DNA of 47,693 nt from Bacteroidota bacterium (GTDB lineage: Bacteria; Bacteroidota; Bacteroidia; NS11-12g; UBA955). Both the position numbers and the translations under genes were made by a program. Location of the stretch: the NCBI GenBank assembly GCA_947496065.1, contig CANMBF010000021.1:1-47693 (forward strand). Direction: 5' to 3'. Positions 40,255 to 47,693 of the stretch are shown here, piece by piece. The stretch's first letter is position 1, and every line of letters starts with the position of its first letter. The notes under the pieces are model-generated. The model was not told the origin of the DNA and ran no database searches. It was given only the letters and a program-made list of their open reading frames with translations.

Positions 40255-42600
40255 CTATTTCTTCTTTAACTTTCTTTTAATTTGATACATGGTATACGCC
40301 AAGTGCATGTGTATAATATTTGATTTCGGTCGTCTGCGAATGGTTTGGTAATTGATTAACTTTTGTTCACCCGTTGTTAAATCCATGACGACACTAAAAT
40401 ACAGAAGCTCCTTATCTGAATCAACCGCATAACCAATAATAAGAGGCGCAGCAGGAAATAAAAACAAGCCCGCAACGATCATTCCTGCATTGGTTTCGTG
40501 TTTAACACTCTTATAACTAAACCCAGATAAACAAACATTTCTATACCCATCATTAGTTACTAAGCTATCCATGTATTTTTGGGAAAAAGCAAAATCATGG
40601 CGATCGACATGAGAATACTTTTCGGTTATCCAATTCGACACAATTGCATAGCGATTGAGTTGGTCGGTATTTAAATTAACTCTCTGATTAATATCAATAA
40701 GGTCCGTTTTTAAATCAATTATCTGTGCATAATCTTCAACGAATTTTGAGATTTTAATACTTTTAAATTCATCCTCTACCTTCTCAAATCTAACCTCACT
40801 TTCAAAAGCATCATAGTATGCAGAACTAAAAGATGGCGAAATAAATATAATGGAATCTATACCCAAAGCTTTCCCTTTATTTCTTTGAATTTTCATATCA
40901 TCTCTTAAAGTCTCACGACTGCGACGGTAGGGTTCGCTTCGCAATTGACTTAATCCTAAGTCCGATTCAGCAGCCTTGATTTTGGCAACGACCCTTTCTA
41001 TTGAGTCGAAGAATGCTGTAAACACTAAACTTTTATAGGCAGTAACAAATCCATTTTTGAAATAGTGAGAATTCGAAGAAATTTCACCAAGTCGTTTATT
41101 CCTTTTAATTTTTTTGACCTTGCTGTCCTTAATTGAATTCGATATATTTTTAGCATCCTTTTTCTTGCTACTTATTTTTTTTGCAATTAAAGTATCTTCA
41201 CTATTTAAATTTTCTTCATCAGCTATTCCTTCAGTTACATTAAACTCATTAATATGAAATTTGTGGGCATATAATAAGTCGATAAAAGCATCGCATTTAA
41301 TATTATTGGTATATTTAGTTGGATATTTTTCATTCCATTTAGCAATCATTCTAGCCGTTAAAACATTAAATTCATCTTTCTTCATCACCATAAACAAATG
41401 AAAAGGAATGGAAATTTCGCCTTCGTAACCTTGTTCTTCTGTTTTTAGTTCTGTTTCCTCCATCAAGTCGCTGGAATTAATTTTCCATTTATGAAGTCCA
41501 TACATACTGCCCATCATTAATTCGGTAGTGTATTGGTTCTCCCCATAATGCTGTGCCAACAAATAGGCATGGTAAAAGCTTTTGGTATAACTTCCTCTTA
41601 CAACCAATAAATAGCCTAACTCATAACGACACCTTTTAACGACTTCATCAAAAGATTCAGCACCAAAATACTGAAGCGTTCCTTTTTCTGTTCCTTTAAT
41701 GTATTTGTTTAGATTGTCCTTTCTAAATTCAATATTGGGATGAGAATTTTCTTCATCATCCTCATCTTCTGCTGCAGAAATTGGCGTTGCAGAATCAGGA
41801 AAGTATTGCGCGGGCAGCTTATAGAAAGAATCATTGAAAAAATCTTTTGGAAAAGGAATCTCATCGAAGGGTAAATAACTATACAAAAGAATATCCATCA
41901 TTTTGATGGATTCATTTTTATCATAACCCGCCTTTGCAAACATTTTTAGTCCTTCAACGTCGGCCTCTGATTCATGCTCTTTGCTGTATTTTAAAAGTTT
42001 TATTAATTTTTCATCGGTCCCTAAATCATCATAACGTTTGCTGGTCATGATGTCTTGCGACTTCTTGTACGATTCATAAGAATGTTTTAATTTATAGTGC
42101 GAAATTTCATGCGAAAGCACAAATGCCAATTGTGCTTCATTTTCTAATTGCGCCATCAAGCCAGTTGTTACCATTACAATACCATTATTGGTTGCAAATG
42201 CGTTGGCGTATGGTACGTTCAATAAATAAAAACGCATTTTACTTTTTAGCTCTGGTTCTTTTTCCAACAATTTATTGGCTACTTTATTGATGTATTGGCA
42301 AACTGAATTGCCGTAAATCACTTTACCTGAAAACAATATTTCATCAATTTTATAATGATTGATGAGTGTAAATTCTTTCTGTAATTTTAATTCTTTTTTA
42401 CTTCCTGCTCCACTTCTTGAAAGTCCAGCTGCATCGGTATTGTATTTATTTAAACTTGACAACAAAAATTCACTTGGTGTTTCACCTTCACATTTCATGG
42501 GTGAATAATGATTGTAATCTATAACCTGCGAATAACTTATGTTAGAATAATAGCAAGTAAAGAGTAACCAAGAAAAAAGTAATATCAGACGGTCAAACAT
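40255..42600 (-). CDS. M48 family metalloprotease (BepA-like N-terminus) with long extension
   Basis: A 781-aa protein with a signal sequence (about 1-24) and an M48 zinc-peptidase domain. HEISH at 164-168 supplies two zinc ligands, and EHESEAD (Glu212) the third. The M48 part (about 60-270) resembles the periplasmic BepA/Oma1 group, which degrades misfolded outer-membrane proteins or acts as a chaperone. The following 500 residues are unlike the TPR region of BepA. They hold a charged low-complexity stretch near 460-500 and a helical part, with a hydrophobic segment near 735-755. ATG 42600 is chosen over 42639, which would precede the signal with charged residues. Confidence 0.85.
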   Translation of the reverse strand: MFDRLILLFSWLLFTCYYSNISYSQVIDYNHYSPMKCEGETPSEFLLSSLNKYNTDAAGLSRSGAGSKKELKLQKEFTLINHYKIDEILFSGKVIYGNSVCQYINKVANKLLEKEPELKSKMRFYLLNVPYANAFATNNGIVMVTTGLMAQLENEAQLAFVLSHEISHYKLKHSYESYKKSQDIMTSKRYDDLGTDEKLIKLLKYSKEHESEADVEGLKMFAKAGYDKNESIKMMDILLYSYLPFDEIPFPKDFFNDSFYKLPAQYFPDSATPISAAEDEDDEENSHPNIEFRKDNLNKYIKGTEKGTLQYFGAESFDEVVKRCRYELGYLLVVRGSYTKSFYHAYLLAQHYGENQYTTELMMGSMYGLHKWKINSSDLMEETELKTEEQGYEGEISIPFHLFMVMKKDEFNVLTARMIAKWNEKYPTKYTNNIKCDAFIDLLYAHKFHINEFNVTEGIADEENLNSEDTLIAKKISSKKKDAKNISNSIKDSKVKKIKRNKRLGEISSNSHYFKNGFVTAYKSLVFTAFFDSIERVVAKIKAAESDLGLSQLRSEPYRRSRETLRDDMKIQRNKGKALGIDSIIFISPSFSSAYYDAFESEVRFEKVEDEFKSIKISKFVEDYAQIIDLKTDLIDINQRVNLNTDQLNRYAIVSNWITEKYSHVDRHDFAFSQKYMDSLVTNDGYRNVCLSGFSYKSVKHETNAGMIVAGLFLFPAAPLIIGYAVDSDKELLYFSVVMDLTTGEQKLINYQTIRRRPKSNIIHMHLAYTMYQIKRKLKKK

Positions 42601-42760
42601 AATTGCAATTATATCGCTTTTTGGCCAAAATATCGACAAATATTCAATTCGTTTCAGTGTAACTTCTCCTAATTTTTAGTCATTTATAAAGTAATGACCA
42701 TTTCTCTAAAAGAACTTTCAAATTTAAAACCTTCATTCTCATTAAAATTGAAGTCAATTA

Positions 42761-42792
42761 TTGTTAAAGCTCAAAGAATATAAATACTTTTG
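42761..42792 (+). promoter_or_regulatory. Full Bacteroidota promoter for the hydroxylase gene
   Basis: TTG (42761-42763), 21 nt, then TACTTTTG (42785-42792). Both elements and the spacing match. The ATG at 42803 lies 10 nt further, so the leader is only a few bases long. Confidence 0.7.
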
Positions 42793-42802
42793 CAATAACT
42801 GT

Positions 42803-43690
42803 ATGACAAAAGAAGAATGGTTGTTGGCAATTTCAATACCAGTATACTTGGTGTTTATTATAACCGAAATTTTTATTGGTATTAAGCAACGCAAGGAACT
42901 TTACGATTGGAAAGATAGTATCATCTCCATATGGTTAGGTGTTGCTGGTGCTTTTCTCGATATCTCCATTAAACTTGTCGCCTTTGGTGTTTTAGATTGG
43001 TGTAATCACAATGCCATTTACAAACCCGATTTACTCACCTACTACCCTGTACTTGCTTGGTTCTTGGTTTTTATTGGTCAAGATTTTTGTTTCTATTGGC
43101 TGCACCGCTCAGAACATTATAATCGTCTGCTTTGGGCGGTGCACAGCAATCACCACAGCAGCGAAAAATACAATTTCACAGTTGCGTTGCGCTCTTCGGT
43201 ACTCCAACCTATGTACCGTTTTATATTTTATATTCCCATTGCTTTTTTGGGTTTCGATGGCCTCACCATTATGTTTATGTATGCCCTTAATCAATTTTAT
43301 CAATTCTTTTTGCATACCGAAACCATTCTAAAATTACCCAAATGGTATGAAGCCATTTTTGTAACGCCTTCGCATCATCGTGTTCATCACGCCAGCAATA
43401 TAGCCTACTTAGATAAGAACATGGGGCAAGTTTTAATTATTTGGGACAAACTTTTTGGCACTTTCGAAAAAGAAACGGAAGCCCCAAGGTATGGTCTCAC
43501 CAGTAATATAAAAACGTATCATCCTTTGAAAGTTATTTTTTATGAATGGGTGAAGATTTTTAAAGATTTAGGTAGACCAGGTCCATTTATGCAAAAAATG
43601 AAATACCTATTGATGCCGCCTGGTTGGAGTCATGATGGGAGTACCAAAACCAGTGCGCAATTGCGTTTGTTGGAAAAACAAAATAAATAG
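42803..43690 (+). CDS. Sterol desaturase / fatty acid hydroxylase superfamily protein
   Basis: A 295-aa inner-membrane di-iron enzyme. The three histidine clusters are visible: HRSEH (101-105), HSNHH (114-118) and HHRVHH (191-196). Four or more membrane spans surround them. The arrangement resembles the alkylglycerol monooxygenase branch; relatives hydroxylate or desaturate membrane lipids or carotenoids. The substrate cannot be told. ATG 42803 fits the promoter; ATG 42761 lies inside the -33 element. It converges with the UbiA-like gene with no gap between stop codons. Confidence 0.9.
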   Translation: MTKEEWLLAISIPVYLVFIITEIFIGIKQRKELYDWKDSIISIWLGVAGAFLDISIKLVAFGVLDWCNHNAIYKPDLLTYYPVLAWFLVFIGQDFCFYWLHRSEHYNRLLWAVHSNHHSSEKYNFTVALRSSVLQPMYRFIFYIPIAFLGFDGLTIMFMYALNQFYQFFLHTETILKLPKWYEAIFVTPSHHRVHHASNIAYLDKNMGQVLIIWDKLFGTFEKETEAPRYGLTSNIKTYHPLKVIFYEWVKIFKDLGRPGPFMQKMKYLLMPPGWSHDGSTKTSAQLRLLEKQNK

Positions 43691-44620
43691 TTATCGGCCT
43701 ATTAGGCTGATGACAAGTATCAATAAGCCATGTATCAATAAGAGGCCATCTAAATACAAATCGTAATACTTTTTATGTGATTTTATCGGTTTATAGTTAA
43801 TGATAATTAATAAAATTAACAATGAAACACATGCGCAAAGAATTAAATACCACAATTTAAATTGAAGATAAAGTAAGACAGAAGACAAGAAAAAAATGAA
43901 TCCACAGGCATTCGATAATTTCAATGTTTTACTTTCTCCAATTTTCAAAGGAATGGTTTGCAGACCTTGGCTTGCATCTGCTTGCATATCTCTAATATCA
44001 AACAACAACGCTAAGGCAGTAATAATTGATAATCGCTCGACTAACACCAAAAACACAACCCACCATTGAAATTTTTGATTCAATTGCAGCAGCGGAAGCA
44101 AAGCAGTTGCAAAAGTCCAAACCACCATGATCAAAAATATTTTTAGGAATGGTAGGCGTCTTAAATTTAAATTCAAATGCTTTATTTTCAAAAAAGGCAA
44201 TACATAAAACAATACGATTAAAAATAACGGTATAAGGTAAAAAATGTCAGTAATTCTGATTAAAAAAATAGCGAAAACCAACCCCATGAATGCAATAATG
44301 AAGACGCCATAGAACAAATTATGGTGCTGGTTCGCCCACTGGTCATTCGGATGTTCGAGTGGCATTTTATAAAATTTTAAAACCACCAAACGGGTTAAAT
44401 TATAAACCAGAAAAGTAGCACAGAAAACAATCACCAAATAGGGATTTAAAACCAATCTACAACCTACCTGAGCGGGTAAAATACAGGTTAAAATAAGCGC
44501 TGAGTAGGCGATTAAAAGTTTTGATTGAATCAAGAAAGTGCCCGTTTTTCTCATAAATCTAGTTGGTGAATTTAAAATGGGTATGACAATCCCAATGTTC
44601 ACGAAGAGCTTTATCGCCAT
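43691..44620 (-). CDS. UbiA-like prenyltransferase family membrane protein
   Basis: A 309-aa protein with about nine membrane spans. DIRDMQADASQGLQTIPLKIG (near 207-227) is the second conserved Asp-rich motif of UbiA prenyltransferases. The first motif (NDxxDxxxD) that binds the prenyl diphosphate is not seen: the matching region reads YNLTRLVVLKFYK. So it may not be a normal prenyltransferase, or it may use a changed substrate. ATG 44620 is preferred over ATG 44698 (26 residues longer, charged) and ATG 44554; all are possible. Confidence 0.75.
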   Translation of the reverse strand: MAIKLFVNIGIVIPILNSPTRFMRKTGTFLIQSKLLIAYSALILTCILPAQVGCRLVLNPYLVIVFCATFLVYNLTRLVVLKFYKMPLEHPNDQWANQHHNLFYGVFIIAFMGLVFAIFLIRITDIFYLIPLFLIVLFYVLPFLKIKHLNLNLRRLPFLKIFLIMVVWTFATALLPLLQLNQKFQWWVVFLVLVERLSIITALALLFDIRDMQADASQGLQTIPLKIGESKTLKLSNACGFIFFLSSVLLYLQFKLWYLILCACVSLLILLIIINYKPIKSHKKYYDLYLDGLLLIHGLLILVISLIGR

Positions 44621-44864
44621 GGTGCTATTGGTATTTGAAGTCACCTCGATTGATTTGATATTTCTTTTTTGAAGATTCTTTTTCAGTTCCAAAAGCAATC
44701 AAATCAATATTCGCATCGGAAGCCATATTTTATTGGTAGATTGAATTAAAAACAAATTTGTCAAAACTACGATTTTTCCAAGTCGCATACCATCGCATCA
44801 ATAGCTAAAACATCTTAGGAGCGAACCAATCATAGAGATAAATTCTCAAGTTACATGGTCGATT

Positions 44865-45209
44865 TTATTTTGCAGGTGCTGTGCTCATGGTCACAACGTA
44901 TTGTAAAATAGACGCTTGTTTCGCACTATCTATGGCCATCATCGGCGATTTTTTATTCGCCATTGTAACCATTTTAGGCACCATTATTCTCCATGCTTGT
45001 TCCGTTTTAGCTTTAGGACTAATTAAGCCATGGCAAGTTTGACAATGGGTTTCATAGTTCAATTTACCAGTATTAAGAGAAGAGACTGTAAGGCCTGGGA
45101 ATTTAACAGCACCTCTGTCAGCATCTGCTTGTGAAAAAAGCATCATTTTGGAACCACAGGCAGCCAATAGAAATACAATAGTTGCAATTGTTAACGATTT
45201 TAAATACAT
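44865..45209 (-). CDS. c-type cytochrome lipoprotein
   Basis: A 114-aa lipoprotein with lipobox LLAAC (Cys18) and one heme-binding motif, CQTCH at 56-60 (axial His60). A Met-rich stretch (MVPKMVTMANKKSPMMAID) supplies a likely axial Met. It is a small monoheme protein in the envelope, probably in electron transfer; no oxidase or reductase partner is adjacent. The fold looks like a minimal cytochrome c, with fewer residues than typical (about 75 after the heme motif is included). Monocistronic, no clear promoter box. Confidence 0.85.
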   Translation of the reverse strand: MYLKSLTIATIVFLLAACGSKMMLFSQADADRGAVKFPGLTVSSLNTGKLNYETHCQTCHGLISPKAKTEQAWRIMVPKMVTMANKKSPMMAIDSAKQASILQYVVTMSTAPAK

Positions 45210-45425
45210 ATTATTTTATGTACGAATGTAAATCAAAAAACACAAGTAAATAGCACAAATTATAAACATTTAAACGATCAATATTTATTAATATGTAAGG
45301 TACTTCAAATAAATTTAATTAATGGCCGAGGCAATGGAGAAAATTTTCACTCAAAAAAACAAAAGATATGCTAAGACGCTTAATAATGAGCAATGGATTG
45401 CATAATATTGCTGTGTTAATTGGCG

Positions 45426-45782
45426 ATGAAATCAAAAAAAGTAATTTTTATTCTAGAAATGGCGCATATTCCTTTGTGGCTTATCAAAGATTTATGTTGG
45501 TTAATGACTTGGCGTAGTATTGGACTCATCATAGCAGTTCCAACAGTTCTAGTCGCCATTGTTTTGGCAGTAATTACGAGACATAACCAGTCGAGGTTCT
45601 TGCCCAATTTATCGATTGCCTTTTGGATTTTAGCGAATGCCAATTGGATGCTAGCCGAATTTTTTGATTTACCCATTCGATTTTATAGCATCATTCCTTT
45701 TTTGGGGGGTATTATCGTATTTATCATCTACCTCTACCAACAGCTAATAAATGGATGGGATATGAAAGACAGTTCAAAGTAA
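45426..45782 (+). CDS. Four-span membrane protein, unknown
   Basis: A 118-aa protein, all membrane: spans near 7-28, 32-52, 59-78 and 83-105, with conserved-looking Trp residues (LCWLMTWRSIG, ANANWMLAEFF). It resembles a short conserved membrane protein type I have seen in Bacteroidota, but no function is assigned. ATG 45426 is used; a TTG at 45420 would add two residues. It stands alone. The 278 bp after it hold only a 5-bp CAAGG/CCTTG inverted repeat around 45930-45955 and no gene. Confidence 0.7.
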   Translation: MKSKKVIFILEMAHIPLWLIKDLCWLMTWRSIGLIIAVPTVLVAIVLAVITRHNQSRFLPNLSIAFWILANANWMLAEFFDLPIRFYSIIPFLGGIIVFIIYLYQQLINGWDMKDSSK

Positions 45783-46060
45783 AAACCAGAATGGCTCCAT
45801 TTATAAAATAGATCAAGCCTTTATGCGTTTATCAACTATTCAAAACTTTAGGAATTTTAAATATCTACGCTGCATCAGTTCCCATTCAATTTTGGATCAA
45901 CAAACATTCGATTGATTTTTTCAATGTTGAACAAGGTCATTTTTTAACGTCCTTGAATAGAAGATAATTTTTAAAAGTGTTAACTAATTGCTTAAATCTA
46001 ATTGGTAAGTAAAGTCTAACTCAGTTTTCAATTCCCTATTTTCGCCTGAAATGTTTTAAT

Positions 46061-47693
46061 ATGAAAAAAATATTTCTACCACTCTTTTTATTGCCATTTT
46101 TTGCCATGGCACAAATCTTTAATTACGCAGATTATTGGAAAACAAGAAAACCCAATGAAGCATACTGGCAACAAGATGTACACTATAATATAGATGCTGT
46201 AATCAACGATGAAAAAGATGAAATAAAAGGCGTAGAAACCTTGGAATATTACAACAATAGTCCAGATGTATTGACCACGGTTTATTTCCACTTGTACCAA
46301 AATGCATTTCAACCTGGTAGCTATGCCCACGCTTTAGAAGTAGCCAATGACCAAACAACAGAATTTGGAAAATATGAGGGTCAAAAAATGGGGACGCTCA
46401 TCGATGAATTTAAAATTGGTGGTGAAATTGTGAGTTATAAAATTGACAATACCATTCTCATTGCGCAACTTAAAACGCCATTGAAACCCAATAGTAGCAT
46501 AACATTCAATATTAAATTTAGAACCTTTTGGGACAACGGCAGCATGCGCAGAAGATTTAAAACCTTTAAGTCCGATGGCGTTAATAAACATTTTGATGGT
46601 GTGCATTGGTATCCGCGTATTTGTGTATACGACCGTAAATTTGGATGGGAAACTGACCAACATTTAGGCAAAGAATTTTATGGCGACTATGGTGTGTTTG
46701 ATGTTAAATTAACATTTCCTTCAAACTATATTGTGGAAGCCACAGGTGCAATTCAAAATGAAGAAGAGATGTTACCTTCTGAATTAAGAAAAGCCATTGA
46801 TATTAACAATTACTCCAAAATCGTTAACGATGCCAATGGCAAATCAATAATAAAACCGACTAAATATCAATATACCATTAAACGCGATGGAACCAAAACA
46901 TGGCGTTACCATGCAGAGAATGTGCATGACTTTGCATTTACTGCCGATCCAACTTATCGCATCGGTGAAGTGTTATGGAATGGTATCCGTTGTATTGCTT
47001 TGGCCCAAGAAAAAAATGCACCAGAGTGGCGACCAACAGCGCAATTTGTTGCCAATGTTGTAAGTGTATACAGCAATGATATTGGCATGTATGGCTACCC
47101 TAAAATTGTGGCAGCCGATGCGCGAGATGGCATGGAATACCCAATGCTTACATTGGATGGCGGCAATTGGCCGGGCCATCAATATGTGATAGCGCATGAG
47201 ATAGGACACAACTGGTTTTTTGGAATGATAGGCAATAACGAAACCTACCGCGCCATGCTCGATGAAGGTTTTACACAATTTTTAACATCGTGGAGTATTA
47301 AAAAAATAAATGGCATTCCTATGCATGCCAATACCTATGATGAAGGAAGTGTCTACAATGGCTATTTGAATGATGCTATCAATAAAAACGATGCCTTCTT
47401 GAACACCCATAGCGATGATTTTAATTCTGCATTGGGTCATGGTGGTGGCTATCGCCATGTGTATTACAAAACGGCTACCATGCTCTATAATTTGCAATAT
47501 GTTCTAGGTGATGAATTGTTCCTTAAAGCCATGAAGCATTATTTCAATCAATGGAAATTTGCACACCCTTATCCAGATGATTTTAGACAATCGATTATCA
47601 ATTATACCCATGTTGATTTGAATTGGTTCTTCGACCAATGGATGGAAACTACAAAATCTATTGATTATGAAATTAAAAAAATCAAAACCACAA
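46061..47693 (+). CDS. M1 family metallopeptidase, runs off window
   Basis: 544 codons of an open frame from ATG 46061 to the window edge. A signal peptide (1-18, FFAMAQ) is followed by a beta-rich N-terminal domain and the M1 catalytic core. The HEIGH zinc motif is at 379-383 (HEIGHNWFFGMIGNN), the third ligand Glu in LDEGFTQF near 402, and DGMEYPML near 357 stands where GAMEN-type exopeptidase motifs are found. It should be a secreted or periplasmic zinc aminopeptidase. TATTTTCG, one mismatch from a -7 box, lies about 20 nt upstream. Confidence 0.93.
   Translation, partial: MKKIFLPLFLLPFFAMAQIFNYADYWKTRKPNEAYWQQDVHYNIDAVINDEKDEIKGVETLEYYNNSPDVLTTVYFHLYQNAFQPGSYAHALEVANDQTTEFGKYEGQKMGTLIDEFKIGGEIVSYKIDNTILIAQLKTPLKPNSSITFNIKFRTFWDNGSMRRRFKTFKSDGVNKHFDGVHWYPRICVYDRKFGWETDQHLGKEFYGDYGVFDVKLTFPSNYIVEATGAIQNEEEMLPSELRKAIDINNYSKIVNDANGKSIIKPTKYQYTIKRDGTKTWRYHAENVHDFAFTADPTYRIGEVLWNGIRCIALAQEKNAPEWRPTAQFVANVVSVYSNDIGMYGYPKIVAADARDGMEYPMLTLDGGNWPGHQYVIAHEIGHNWFFGMIGNNETYRAMLDEGFTQFLTSWSIKKINGIPMHANTYDEGSVYNGYLNDAINKNDAFLNTHSDDFNSALGHGGGYRHVYYKTATMLYNLQYVLGDELFLKAMKHYFNQWKFAHPYPDDFRQSIINYTHVDLNWFFDQWMETTKSIDYEIKKIKTT

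Overview
The window is about 47.7 kb of AT-rich chromosome from a member of the Bacteroidota. Four things support this. There are SusC-like outer-membrane proteins with a carboxypeptidase-regulatory N-terminal domain. There is a TonB receptor/DUF4249 pair and a GIN-domain lipoprotein. There are several matches to the Bacteroidota promoter (TTG, N19-21, TANNTTTG). Shine-Dalgarno sites are largely absent. Nothing in the sequence fixes a genus. No prophage, CRISPR array or complete insertion sequence was seen.

Layout. 0-4.4 kb: the N-terminal part of a chromate transporter, a lipoprotein, uvrC overlapping pabB, and a 28-codon membrane microprotein on the opposite strand. 4.4-7.2 kb: an orphan BMP-type lipoprotein inside two long AT-rich gaps that hold six copies of one imperfect palindrome. 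7.2-15.5 kb: pfkA-recN, an unknown lipoprotein, a FucP-like sugar permease, an M20 dipeptidase, a small membrane-anchored protein and miaA. 15.5-15.8 kb: two near-identical 115-bp hairpin repeats. 15.8-31 kb: a large outer-membrane barrel, an acetyltransferase, a phosphodiesterase, a rhomboid protease, a HerA-like ATPase (DUF853) with a small partner, a TamB-like protein, tsaD and a TonB receptor. 31-34 kb: DUF4249 lipoprotein, PagL-like lipid A deacylase and GIN lipoprotein, probably one envelope cluster. 34-35.3 kb: an RRM protein, tRNA-Arg(ACG), a GIY-YIG protein and a cluster of hairpins, including a diverged copy of the 15.5-kb repeat. 35.3-47.7 kb: a MacAB-like exporter, trxB, a barrel protein plus M48 protease, a di-iron fatty acid hydroxylase, a UbiA-like protein, a c-type cytochrome lipoprotein and a partial M1 aminopeptidase.

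How the genes work together. Much of the window builds or maintains the envelope: TamB, TonB receptors, PagL-like enzyme, MacAB-like pump, M48 protease and lipoproteins. The rest is housekeeping: UvrC and RecN for DNA repair, MiaA and TsaD for the tRNA A37 modifications, PfkA for glycolysis, PabB for folate, and TrxB for redox balance. At least six genes have a TANNTTTG box only 3-11 nt before the start codon, which points to leaderless or nearly leaderless mRNAs. Three convergent gene pairs have back-to-back stop codons with no gap.

The least explained signals are the TRAGTA-N4-TACTYA palindromes around the BMP gene, the TATCCCG...CGGGAT hairpin family, whose basal stem differs in sequence but still pairs between loci, and the tRNA-Arg/GIY-YIG hairpin locus.
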